From Leptospira langatensis (lineage in GTDB: Bacteria > Spirochaetota > Leptospiria > Leptospirales > Leptospiraceae), in the NCBI RefSeq assembly GCF_004770615.1, contig NZ_RQER01000005.1, positions 124,001 to 188,000 of the forward strand: a stretch of 64,000 bases of DNA. The letters are read 5' to 3'. The notes beneath the pieces are model-generated. The model did not search any database. It saw only the letters and a list, made by a program, of their open reading frames with translations, and was not told where the DNA came from. Below, piece after piece: positions 7,729 through 16,745 of this stretch. Within the stretch, counting starts at the first letter, position 1. Each line of letters opens with the position of its first letter. The translations under genes and the position numbers were made by a program.

Positions 7729-10700
7729 AATAGAAAGCGCCGGTTCGGGATCCTTTGCCGACGGGATCGATATCCGAAAGAACGGATTTATCGGAGCTTC
7801 CGCAGGAACGGGAAAGACGCATACGATCGTATTCTTAGTCTTAAAGATCTTACGAGATTCTTTTTTGTCCTCTCTCGAAACAAATGAGCCTCCTATCGGC
7901 ATCGATTCCATTCTAGTATTGACCTTTACCGATAAGGCAGCATCCGAGTTGAGAGGAAGGATACGGGCAGAGGTCCGGAATAAGATCCAAGAATTGGAAA
8001 AGATCGAAAACCCTAGTTTAGAAAATTCTAAAGAACTAGAATACTTTTTGTTCCAATCTTCTCGTTTGGACCAGGCATATATTTCCACAATCCACGGATT
8101 TGCCCATAAGATCCTCCAAGAATATTCTTTGGAACTGGGACAGGGAGAGAACGCGGAATTGGTGGATGAATTCTCCGCAATATCAAAAGCACTCTATGCG
8201 AGAATGCGTTTGGAATTTCAGGATCGTTACCCAAGAGAACTCTTGCCCTATATACTGACTCAAGCAAACGATTCTTATAACGACGGTTTTGCCCGAACCA
8301 CTTGGGAGAGTTTTGTGGCGAATCTTGCGGTAAAGAAAGTATCTTCGCCGGATTCCATAGAATTGCAGCCTAGACCGAAGGAGTTCCCGGATCTAGATCA
8401 CATTAGAAATGTATTTCAGGAACTTTCGATTGCATTCCCGAAATTGCTCCAATCCCAAGAAGGGATCAAGAAGAAGGTACATGCGAGCACTTATAAGGCT
8501 CTTTCTTCTAGACAAGTTGAATTGCAAACGCTTCTACTTGAGATCAATCGTAAGAAAGGGAATTTTGATCCTCTTTCATTCACGCTAGTTTTAAAATCTA
8601 TTTTGGATCTAAGAAGAAGCAAGAGCAAAGGCCTGGATGCTGTTCTTCTTACGGAAGATGAATTGAAGAATGCAAACTCGGAACCTTCTATCGCCGCGTA
8701 TCGAATAGAAAAAGTTCAGTGGGAACGGATCTCCTCTCGTTTGGAAGCTCTGTATTCCACTCTCCCCTCGTTTATAGTTTCCTTGGTGGAAGATATCGCT
8801 TCTGATTCGGTGCAACTTAAGTCGGAGGAGAACTCGATCACGTACGGGGACATGATCCTTAAACTTTCTGAGGCTCTTTCTTCTCATCCTAGTTTTATAG
8901 AAACTTTAAGAAGAAGGTTCCGTTTCGGGATCATAGACGAATTTCAGGATACGGATCCGGAACAATATCATATTTTCAGAATACTCTTTTTAGAGAAGGA
9001 GCCGAGCTCCGTTCGGGGCGGGAGTCTCTTCTTGATCGGGGATGCAAAACAGTCCATTTACGGTTTCAGAGGAGCAGACCTAGGCACGTATCTTTCCGCA
9101 AAACAAGAGTACGATACGAACGGTGCTTTTTCGGACTCTTCTATCGTATATCCGGAGCTGGACACGAACCGAAGATCCTTGCCGGAGTTGATCTCTTCTT
9201 ATAATACTCTGTTCTCTTCCGCAAACGGGGATTGGTTCCCTATCCTAGAAGAAGGTTTTCCGCCTATCTCTTATCGAGAAGTCCATGCTCCCGAGGTCGC
9301 AGGAAAGGCAGTTTTGTATTCCGACAAAAGTGATAGAGCCGCTCTTAATGCGTTTCGTCTTTCGAAAGAAGCAAGTTCGGAAAGGATGAAGGAAGAGTAT
9401 TCTAAATTCTTGGCGGAAGAGATCTTGCATTTGGTTTCGGAGAGATCCGATATCTCTTGGAAGAAGGATACGAATCCTAACGTTCCGGAAAAGATCCGTT
9501 GGTCCGATATTGCGGTGCTGATCCGAGGCTGGAACGATGCAGAACTTCTGCAGAGACAATTCAGGACCAGAGGGATTCCATACACATACCATAAGCAAGC
9601 CGGACTGTATAGATCGGGAGAAGCGATCCGTATTAGGGAAATCTTATCTTGTTTGGACCAAGAAGGAAGCAGGGATTCGTTTTATAAACTGTTGGTTTCC
9701 GATCTGTTTTGTATTTCTCCGGAGGATCTGCAAAATTACGAAGAGTATCCGATCGAGTCGGGAGAGAAACGTCTCTTGGAATCCTGGAGAAGGTTCGCAA
9801 GAAAACGGGACTATCCGGGGCTATTTCGTTCTTTACTAACGGAGAGTATGTTAGCCTCCCCTTTGGAAAACGAATCGTTGCAGGATTGGGAAAGAAAGAT
9901 CACGAACTTCCGACAGTTATTCTTCTTCTTATCCGAAAAGGCTTCTAAGAGCGATCTATCCTTGTCCGAACTAGTTTCGTATTTAGAATCCAAGATCGTC
10001 TCCGAAGAAGAGGAAGATGATTATCTGGAGAGAGACTCCGAAGAGGATCGAGTCAAGATACTTACCATGCATGCATGTAAGGGACTCGAATTCCCTATCG
10101 TTTTCCTATTCGGCGGATTTTCAGGTTGGGGAAATACTAAAAAGAAATTCTCGGAATACAGATCGGATCTTGTTTCTTCCGAGGGAGAAAAGATCAGTAA
10201 GCGCATCTTGGATCTGGAAAATAAGAAAGAAGAGACTTCCGTAATCAATCAGATAAACGAGGACAAACGCTTGTACTATGTTGCCGTAACTCGCGCAATG
10301 TATAAGTTTTATTTTCCGTTACTTGCAGAAGAAGATAAAAAACGTCCTTTAGAATTATTCAGAAAATCCTTCCAAGTGGCCTTGCATTCTTTTCCACCCT
10401 CTTCTTCGGTTGCGATCATCCACGAAAAGGAAAGAGGTTCATACGAGTCAGAATGGATCCAAAAAGGAGGAACGTTAGTCGGCATAAACCCATCTGCTAC
10501 GAGGGAAGTCCTGCAAAAGACGAGTCGTTCCATTGCGATCTGGCCGGACCAAGCAGAAAGAAGGAAGATCCAGCTTGAAAGCTATTCTTCTTTGGATCTG
10601 TTTTTCCAAGAAGAAGGTAAGGCCTTCCATTTGGACGAAACTAGATCGTTCAAGACAGATGAGGAACCGGTTGCGATCACCGTCTTACAGAACGATCTTC

Positions 10701-11413
10701 CTTCTTCCAATCAAATGGGGAATCTTTTGCATCAGATCTTAGAGACGGCGGATTTTAATATTTATCAGAAGACAGCTTCTCCTGAAAAACTCCCTAAGGA
10801 AATTAAGAAATCATATAAAGATATTCTAAAGTCTTACGGTTATGGGAATAGCGAAGATCAATTGGAATTCTTTGCGGATCGGATTGGGTTCTTCCTTTGG
10901 AATAGCTTGAGAACTCCCCTTCCGGATCTGCAAAATAGTATCTCTCTTTCTCAGATCAAAGCGAAGGATAGAAGGCATGAAGTCGACTTTTTCCTAAAGG
11001 TTCCGGAACAAAAAGGCGGGTCCGATCTTTTGAAAGGAACCCTGGACTTGATCTTCTACCAAGAAGGAAAGTATTGGATCCTGGACTGGAAGTCTAATCG
11101 TTTGGAATCCCATTATTCCATCGATCCTTATTCGGAAGCACATCTAAAAGAAAAGGTAGAAGGGACCTATTCTTTGCAACTTGCGATCTATTCCGTGGTA
11201 CTGGACGACTGGCTTAAATTCAAATATGGAGACGAATATGATCCGGGACTTTTAGGAGGAATGTACTTCTTATTCTTAAGAGGAGCAGATGAAAAGATGC
11301 CTGGCAATGGGATCTTCTTCCAGAAATTAGATCCCGGCTTTGTGCAGGATTCCAGAAAAAAGATCCAAGAAACCTTGTCCCTGAAGAATCTCTACTCGGG
11401 AGAAAAAGAATGA
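7715..11413 (+). CDS. recB: RecBCD enzyme subunit RecB (exodeoxyribonuclease V beta)
   Basis: A UvrD-type 3'-5' helicase fused to a C-terminal nuclease, about 1232 residues. The Walker A motif GASAGTGKT lies at residues 27-35 and the Walker B region IIDEFQDTDPEQ is roughly at residue 410. The C-terminal RecB-family nuclease motif is present as GTLDLIFY followed by ILDWKSN (Asp, Asp and Lys metal/catalytic residues), so nuclease activity should be retained. The frame opens with GTG at 7706, but the ATG at 7715 is more likely. The start lies within the end of recC, and the stop overlaps the recD start, implying translational coupling and fixed stoichiometry. Confidence 0.94.
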   Translation: MSKSKIESAGSGSFADGIDIRKNGFIGASAGTGKTHTIVFLVLKILRDSFLSSLETNEPPIGIDSILVLTFTDKAASELRGRIRAEVRNKIQELEKIENPSLENSKELEYFLFQSSRLDQAYISTIHGFAHKILQEYSLELGQGENAELVDEFSAISKALYARMRLEFQDRYPRELLPYILTQANDSYNDGFARTTWESFVANLAVKKVSSPDSIELQPRPKEFPDLDHIRNVFQELSIAFPKLLQSQEGIKKKVHASTYKALSSRQVELQTLLLEINRKKGNFDPLSFTLVLKSILDLRRSKSKGLDAVLLTEDELKNANSEPSIAAYRIEKVQWERISSRLEALYSTLPSFIVSLVEDIASDSVQLKSEENSITYGDMILKLSEALSSHPSFIETLRRRFRFGIIDEFQDTDPEQYHIFRILFLEKEPSSVRGGSLFLIGDAKQSIYGFRGADLGTYLSAKQEYDTNGAFSDSSIVYPELDTNRRSLPELISSYNTLFSSANGDWFPILEEGFPPISYREVHAPEVAGKAVLYSDKSDRAALNAFRLSKEASSERMKEEYSKFLAEEILHLVSERSDISWKKDTNPNVPEKIRWSDIAVLIRGWNDAELLQRQFRTRGIPYTYHKQAGLYRSGEAIRIREILSCLDQEGSRDSFYKLLVSDLFCISPEDLQNYEEYPIESGEKRLLESWRRFARKRDYPGLFRSLLTESMLASPLENESLQDWERKITNFRQLFFFLSEKASKSDLSLSELVSYLESKIVSEEEEDDYLERDSEEDRVKILTMHACKGLEFPIVFLFGGFSGWGNTKKKFSEYRSDLVSSEGEKISKRILDLENKKEETSVINQINEDKRLYYVAVTRAMYKFYFPLLAEEDKKRPLELFRKSFQVALHSFPPSSSVAIIHEKERGSYESEWIQKGGTLVGINPSATREVLQKTSRSIAIWPDQAERRKIQLESYSSLDLFFQEEGKAFHLDETRSFKTDEEPVAITVLQNDLPSSNQMGNLLHQILETADFNIYQKTASPEKLPKEIKKSYKDILKSYGYGNSEDQLEFFADRIGFFLWNSLRTPLPDLQNSISLSQIKAKDRRHEVDFFLKVPEQKGGSDLLKGTLDLIFYQEGKYWILDWKSNRLESHYSIDPYSEAHLKEKVEGTYSLQLAIYSVVLDDWLKFKYGDEYDPGLLGGMYFLFLRGADEKMPGNGIFFQKLDPGFVQDSRKKIQETLSLKNLYSGEKE

Positions 11414-13197
11414 AAGAAGAGACTTTAGAAGAAGTTTTGGATTCCGAGTATGCGAGTTTTCTGACCGAGGAGCTCTCTATCTATTCAAAGGGGATTCAAA
11501 AGGAAACTTTATATGATCTGAATCTTGCTCTGATCCGAGCCTCTAAGAAAGGAAGCCTCGCTATTCCGTATGAGAAATCGGATGCTTCTCTTGGGATCTT
11601 CTTCCAAGAGAGAAATGGATTATTATATTATAATAAAGTATTTCATCAACTGAACGGAGTAGAGCGAGGTTTCGGAAAATTATTGGATCTTTCCTTAGAG
11701 ACGGAGCAGAGTGATAAGATCCAAGATGTATTCCAAGAGTTGACCCAAACAAATCCTCTCTCCATCCGAAAAGGATCTCAAGAATTCATTCTCTGCGGAG
11801 AAGGAGAACAAAAAGAAGCCTTGGAGAGCGCTCTTAAGAATCCTTTCTTCGTTCTGACCGGAGGCCCGGGCACAGGAAAGACCACGGTGATCACCAATAT
11901 GATCCGAGGACTTCTTCGTTTAGGATATAGATCGGACCAGATCGGTCTTGCGGCTCCAACAGGAAGAGCGGCTCAAAGATTAAAAGAATCCTTAGAAACC
12001 ACCCTCTCCCATGTGAAACAAAGGAATGAATTGGATGATTCTATTTTGGGGATCCCGGCGTCCACTCTACATAGATTATTGGAATACAATCCACGTAGGA
12101 GGTCCTACAAGTACAAAGAGGATTTTCCACTTCCCTACAGTGTGATCATCGTGGACGAGGTCTCCATGGTCGATCTGAACATGATGTATCGATTGATGAA
12201 AGCGGTGCCTTTCTTCCGAAAGGAATTTCGGCTCATCCTGCTCGGGGATTCCAATCAATTGCCTAGTGTGGATGCAGGCGCCATTCTTTCGGATCTAGTG
12301 GGATCCTTGGCGCAGAGAAAGTCCAAGAACCTAGTTGCCTTGCAAACGAGTCGTCGTCAAGAGCAGGAATCCGTTTCTATATCAAGAGCAGCTAACGTAT
12401 GCATGAGCGATCCTGTTTCTATTTCCGGGTTCTTGCAGAATTCCCGGGGAAAAGTATCGGTTTCCTCTTCTTCTTTTCAAAAAGAAGTACTGGAAAAGCA
12501 AGGATTCTTTCAGTTAGAGCTGGATCTACGCAAAGAATGGAATTTGTTCCTAAAGAGAATGGCGGAAGATCTGATCCTTCCTCAGTTAAAGCATTTGCCG
12601 AACCCGACGAATTCTTCGGAGGTCCAGGAATATCTGAGTAAGGATATCAATCGCTCTAAGATTCTGACTATTCTTAGGAATGGGATATATGGAAGTGAAA
12701 GGATCAACTCGGAACTGACCCGTATCCTTCTCTCTCATCGAAAGGAAAGAGTAGCGAATATTGGCAACCGATTGTATTTTGCGGGGATGCCTATTATGAT
12801 CACTCGGAATGATCGGGTCAGAGGTGTATTTAACGGAGATACTGGGGTTGTGCTAGAGTTAGAAACTCCGAACGGAGAAAAAGAACTCAGGGCATTATTC
12901 GTGATCGACGGTCAGATCCGGGACTTCGCGTTAGACACTCTTCCTCCCCACGAACCTGCATTCGCGATCACCGTACATAAATCACAGGGCTCGGAGTACG
13001 AATCCGTATTCATCGTTTATCCTCCCGATCCTAAAGAAGAAGGAACGGATCTCTCTCTGGAACTATTCCGGAAAGAGATCCTATATACCGCCTTAACTCG
13101 AGCAAAAAGATCCGTATTCCTAGCGGCAGAAGATAAGCTTTTGGAATATTCTTTGCAAAACCGATCCGATCGTCTCACCGGATTCCAGTTAGACTGA
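11410..13197 (+). CDS. recD: RecBCD enzyme subunit RecD (exodeoxyribonuclease V alpha)
   Basis: A 595-residue SF1B helicase of the RecD family that drives 5'-3' unwinding in RecBCD. The Walker A motif GGPGTGKT is at residues 151-158, followed by a DEVSMVDLNMM Walker B and GDSNQLPSVDAGAIL motif III. The C-terminal motif VHKSQGSEY with ALTRAK is also typical. The ATG overlaps the recB stop as ATGA. The length matches E. coli RecD (about 608). A complete overlapping recCBD set means the strain has the full nuclease-helicase rather than AddAB. It converges with the adenylate cyclase gene across a 49-base gap without an obvious terminator. Confidence 0.94.
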   Translation: MKEETLEEVLDSEYASFLTEELSIYSKGIQKETLYDLNLALIRASKKGSLAIPYEKSDASLGIFFQERNGLLYYNKVFHQLNGVERGFGKLLDLSLETEQSDKIQDVFQELTQTNPLSIRKGSQEFILCGEGEQKEALESALKNPFFVLTGGPGTGKTTVITNMIRGLLRLGYRSDQIGLAAPTGRAAQRLKESLETTLSHVKQRNELDDSILGIPASTLHRLLEYNPRRRSYKYKEDFPLPYSVIIVDEVSMVDLNMMYRLMKAVPFFRKEFRLILLGDSNQLPSVDAGAILSDLVGSLAQRKSKNLVALQTSRRQEQESVSISRAANVCMSDPVSISGFLQNSRGKVSVSSSSFQKEVLEKQGFFQLELDLRKEWNLFLKRMAEDLILPQLKHLPNPTNSSEVQEYLSKDINRSKILTILRNGIYGSERINSELTRILLSHRKERVANIGNRLYFAGMPIMITRNDRVRGVFNGDTGVVLELETPNGEKELRALFVIDGQIRDFALDTLPPHEPAFAITVHKSQGSEYESVFIVYPPDPKEEGTDLSLELFRKEILYTALTRAKRSVFLAAEDKLLEYSLQNRSDRLTGFQLD

Positions 13198-13246
13198 TCC
13201 ATAACGCCATGATATTCCCCATCTCTCGAGTGGAGCACATTCAGTT

Positions 13247-16090
13247 TTACTTATGCGTTCTGGTATAGACCCCGTCCCAGGAGTCAGGCGGAGGAGTCTT
13301 TTTGTATTCCTTACAACGTTCCACAAGGATCTGGACTGCCTTATCCTCGCCATTGCTGTTTGCCTTTTCGGAATCCTTGAACTTTTTGATCGCAAGATCC
13401 CATTTGCGTTCCAAGTAAAGAGCTAAGCCTTCTTCATAGGCGCCGACGAGTTCTTTGCGGGCGGAATTGACCCCTTTCAGTTCGGAAATTGCCTCGTACA
13501 AGATGACCGGTTCATTCTTTCCTTTGACTCGAACCAGATCCAATTTACGAGTAAAGATATGATCCTTGATCTCCATATGCACAGCATCCGAAACTAAAAT
13601 AGAGACCCCATAATCCTTTCCTGCCGCTTCTAAACGAGCCGCAAGATTGACCGTATCTCCCATCATTGTATAAGAAGCTAACGCGTCCGTTCCCATGAAG
13701 CCAACTTTTGCGAGTCCGGTATTCAATCCGATCCGGATCTTCATGTCTCTTGCTTCCGGAATGTATTTATGGGATTTTTTCCAACCAGCTTTCAGTTCTT
13801 CCAGCTTGCCAATCATTTTCAGAGACGCTTTGGTCGCTTTGAGGCAATGTGTATCCACTTCCACAGGAGCGTTGAAGATCCCTACGATCGCATCGCCGAT
13901 ATACTTATCCAATACACCTTCGTGTTCTTTTAGAATAAGGGTCATCGCGGAAAGATATTCGTTCAATAATTCTGCAAGTTCTACCGAGCTTAGCTTTTCG
14001 CTAATATCCGAAAAGCCAGCCACATCCGAGAAGAATGCGGTCACCCTTTTCTCAGAACCTCGTTTCAGTGCGGCAAGGTCCTTCATTGCCTCTCCGATCA
14101 CAACCGGATCGATCATGCTCCCTAGAATGCCTTTGATCTTTTCTCTTTCTCGTAGACCGGTTACCATTTGGTTGAGTGCGACAGATAGATTTCCGAACTC
14201 GTCGCTTCCTCCCGGCTCGAACTCTACGTTGAGATCTCCCTTCCCTACTTGCTCTGCGTTGCGAATGAGTCGTTTGATCCTTTGTACTACGAAACCTGAT
14301 ATGAATACTGCTAAGAAAATGGAGAACCCAGTGATCCCCAATGCGGAGAGCACTGCTCTGTCCCGATTGCTTCGAATCGATTCTAATCCTTCTGTTCGAT
14401 CTACGATCGTGCGAATGATCCCTGCGAAATTAGAAGAGAGCACAACGCTAGGTAGGTCGTCCAAGGTCTCCGAAAGCAAAGGAGTGGAGTCAAGTTTCCA
14501 AAGGATCTGTTCGGCTTCCGTTCTACTATTCCCTATGATCCCATCTTGGAATAATGCTTTTAATTTAGGAGTGGGAGTCTCGCTTTCTCCCGCGTAGATC
14601 CATTCTCTCAGGGAGTTCCATCTTTTCTCGAAGAGCTCCTTTCCTTCTTCGGATTGCACCGATCTAGAGTAATCGGAACCGTCCGGTCTGAATCTCAAAA
14701 GGATCTGATCCTCCAAAGCGGAGTTGCGAATGGAACCGATGGCCTCTACTTGCAGTTCCTCTTCTTCTTTAGAAGGATTGTTTCTCAAATAGGTCGCATA
14801 GAGAAGATTTCGTTTGCGGACAAGGCTTGCATACTTCGCATATTCGGCCTTGAACTCTTTATCCTTGAATGGAGGAATGGGCGGCTTCTTCTCCTTTAGG
14901 TGCTTGAGCCTTGCATCTAAGAGTGGAGGTATCTTGGAGAGTTCGGTCAGGATCTCCCCTTCTTCTTGCAGGTAACCGTTCCAGGCTCCTAAATTCCCTC
15001 GTTTCGATTCTACGAGCCTAGCCCTTTCAGTAGATGCAGGATTTCTAAAATGCGGGGAATACAATGCCTGCAATTCCAGATTGTTTTGTTGGAAGGAAGT
15101 GGCCGGAACTTCCGCCATGATACCTGCTCCATCTATAAGAGAGGATAAGGCGCCTTTCAGTCCTTCTTCTAGATTGTCCTGCATAGGAGCCTGGTTTAAA
15201 GGAGACTCCGAATCGAAGATCTGAGTGTCCAAGGTAGGCTCGGAAGCTTCTCCCGGAATGATACCCGAAAGAGGAAAGGTCTGTAGTCGAAACCTTCCGG
15301 TATCCAAGCCCAGGTCCTTGATCTTTCTCTTTTTGGATTCGGCCAGGATCGTAACGATATTCTCATCCAACTCGGATCTGAGTTTTCTGGAGAGAAGTGA
15401 CTTTTTACGAAGTTCCTCCTCTGCGGCGGAGATCTCCGTTTGGTCCGGTTTCTCTTGGTTTTCCTTTAATTCAGAAAGTCTTTTTCGGATGATGCCTATT
15501 TCTCTGTCAGCGAAAACGAATTTCTTTGCCATGAACTGCAAACGAGAAAATTCCTTGTCGGTGATCGGTTTTTCTCCGCCAAGTTGGAGCTGTTGTCGGA
15601 TCGTTTTTTCGAGTACCTGGATATCGTCTTTGGACAGATAGGTGGAATAATACGTGTCTAACTTCTTATGGACTTTATTTTTTCCTAATGCTCCAAATAG
15701 GCTCGTCTTGATCCCGAAAAGAGAGACTTGATTTTCCCGGACTAGGGTTTTGGTCGTTTTATATTTTTTTAATGCTTCTGTCTGTTTACTGACCCGGTCC
15801 CGGAATTCCTCGATACGGATCAAGCTCTGGGAAATATTGTCCAATTCCAAGACTAAGGAAGAGATGTATTTTCGGGAAATAGCAGCTTCTCTATCGTAAC
15901 TTTCGGTGAGGATCGCAGTTTGCTGTCTTACGTAAATAACAGAGAGAATGAAAATGGTGAGTACGATCAAACTTCCCGTGAAGATCGCGAGTTTGGCCCG
16001 TATCCCTGAATAAAATACCTTCGGAAGAAGAAGAAATGCGTCGAGTATGCGTTTGGCGATTGACGGGCGTTCCGAACTATTTTTATTCAT
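13247..16090 (-). CDS. Membrane adenylate cyclase, class III, with HAMP domain
   Basis: A 947-residue inner-membrane sensor-cyclase. A membrane helix at about residues 30-50 is followed by a long periplasmic, partly coiled-coil region. A second helix at about 605-625 leads into a HAMP domain and a C-terminal class III cyclase domain. The metal-binding Asp residues are in FFSDVAGFSD and YIGDAIVG. The substrate-selecting Lys (LDKYIGD) and Asp (MMGDTVNLAARLE) are the pair expected for ATP, so cAMP is the likely product. About 60 residues after the cyclase domain resemble a TPR-like helical tail. A STAS/zinc-ribbon gene lies 73 bases upstream in the same direction and may be cotranscribed. Confidence 0.9.
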   Translation of the reverse strand: MNKNSSERPSIAKRILDAFLLLPKVFYSGIRAKLAIFTGSLIVLTIFILSVIYVRQQTAILTESYDREAAISRKYISSLVLELDNISQSLIRIEEFRDRVSKQTEALKKYKTTKTLVRENQVSLFGIKTSLFGALGKNKVHKKLDTYYSTYLSKDDIQVLEKTIRQQLQLGGEKPITDKEFSRLQFMAKKFVFADREIGIIRKRLSELKENQEKPDQTEISAAEEELRKKSLLSRKLRSELDENIVTILAESKKRKIKDLGLDTGRFRLQTFPLSGIIPGEASEPTLDTQIFDSESPLNQAPMQDNLEEGLKGALSSLIDGAGIMAEVPATSFQQNNLELQALYSPHFRNPASTERARLVESKRGNLGAWNGYLQEEGEILTELSKIPPLLDARLKHLKEKKPPIPPFKDKEFKAEYAKYASLVRKRNLLYATYLRNNPSKEEEELQVEAIGSIRNSALEDQILLRFRPDGSDYSRSVQSEEGKELFEKRWNSLREWIYAGESETPTPKLKALFQDGIIGNSRTEAEQILWKLDSTPLLSETLDDLPSVVLSSNFAGIIRTIVDRTEGLESIRSNRDRAVLSALGITGFSIFLAVFISGFVVQRIKRLIRNAEQVGKGDLNVEFEPGGSDEFGNLSVALNQMVTGLREREKIKGILGSMIDPVVIGEAMKDLAALKRGSEKRVTAFFSDVAGFSDISEKLSSVELAELLNEYLSAMTLILKEHEGVLDKYIGDAIVGIFNAPVEVDTHCLKATKASLKMIGKLEELKAGWKKSHKYIPEARDMKIRIGLNTGLAKVGFMGTDALASYTMMGDTVNLAARLEAAGKDYGVSILVSDAVHMEIKDHIFTRKLDLVRVKGKNEPVILYEAISELKGVNSARKELVGAYEEGLALYLERKWDLAIKKFKDSEKANSNGEDKAVQILVERCKEYKKTPPPDSWDGVYTRTHK

Positions 16091-16163
16091 ATAGAAACTG
16101 CGCCAGTCCGAATTTTTCTGGCAAGCATATTAACTGGAAATTTCTTTATAGAGATTTCGGATC

Positions 16164-16733
16164 TTAGAACAATTTTTCGTAGCTTGCCGTTCTGTAGTCT
16201 GCGGTCAGGTAGAATGTGTGAGAACAAGCAGGACAACGATAATTCCCTTTGCCTCGTACTCTTAGGATCTGCAAACAAGCAGGACAGGCCGCAGTACTTT
16301 CCACGACCTGGGTCTGTTGGCCGTCCGATTTTGCGGAAAGAAGATAGGCTTTTGCTTCTTCTCTAGTAGTAAAATACGGGATGGTCGAACTGACTCCTAA
16401 ACGATCCCAATCTTTGGTCAAGGCTTCGGATAAACTACAGGCGGCGTAGATAGAAGTTGCGTGAGAAAGAGAGGAGTTTTTCAAGGAGGTCAAGCCTGCC
16501 TCATCCCAGTCTTGTAACTCTCTTGCGTCCAATAAGATCCTATGCGGAATATTGTGTAGGACATCGTCCGTCTTTTCACGAAAGGTGCTTCCGAGAATGG
16601 AATCCAGTTTGCCCTGAAGATTGACGATTAATTCTTTCACGAGAGTTAAAGACCTATTGAGCTTCGATCTGGTACCGGTTTTCGGCAACCTAAAAAATTC
16701 CCAAAAAGATTGGACTTTTCCTCTTTCAGACAT
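16164..16733 (-). CDS. STAS-like protein with C-terminal zinc ribbon
   Basis: A 189-residue cytoplasmic protein. Residues about 25-130 have the hydrophobic pattern of a STAS/anti-sigma-factor-antagonist domain: a strand with NLQGKL, then HRILLDARELQDWDEAGLTSL, a helix, and a TTREEAKAYL ending. The C-terminal 45 residues carry two CPAC motifs about 20 residues apart, forming a zinc ribbon. The combination is unusual. It precedes the adenylate cyclase and could act as a signalling partner, but this is inferred only from position. Its ATG at 16733 sits 12 bases from the likely start of the divergent dehydratase, with only an A/T tract between them and no ribosome-binding site. Confidence 0.65.
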   Translation of the reverse strand: MSERGKVQSFWEFFRLPKTGTRSKLNRSLTLVKELIVNLQGKLDSILGSTFREKTDDVLHNIPHRILLDARELQDWDEAGLTSLKNSSLSHATSIYAACSLSEALTKDWDRLGVSSTIPYFTTREEAKAYLLSAKSDGQQTQVVESTAACPACLQILRVRGKGNYRCPACSHTFYLTADYRTASYEKLF

Positions 16734-16745
16734 TTTTTTTACTTA

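Noticed and set aside
13695..15641. Long plus-strand frames of 81 to 300 codons opposite the adenylate cyclase
   Set aside because: They are antisense to a gene with full class III cyclase motifs, and their composition is that of a mirror of coding sequence (many Ser, Ile and Arg).
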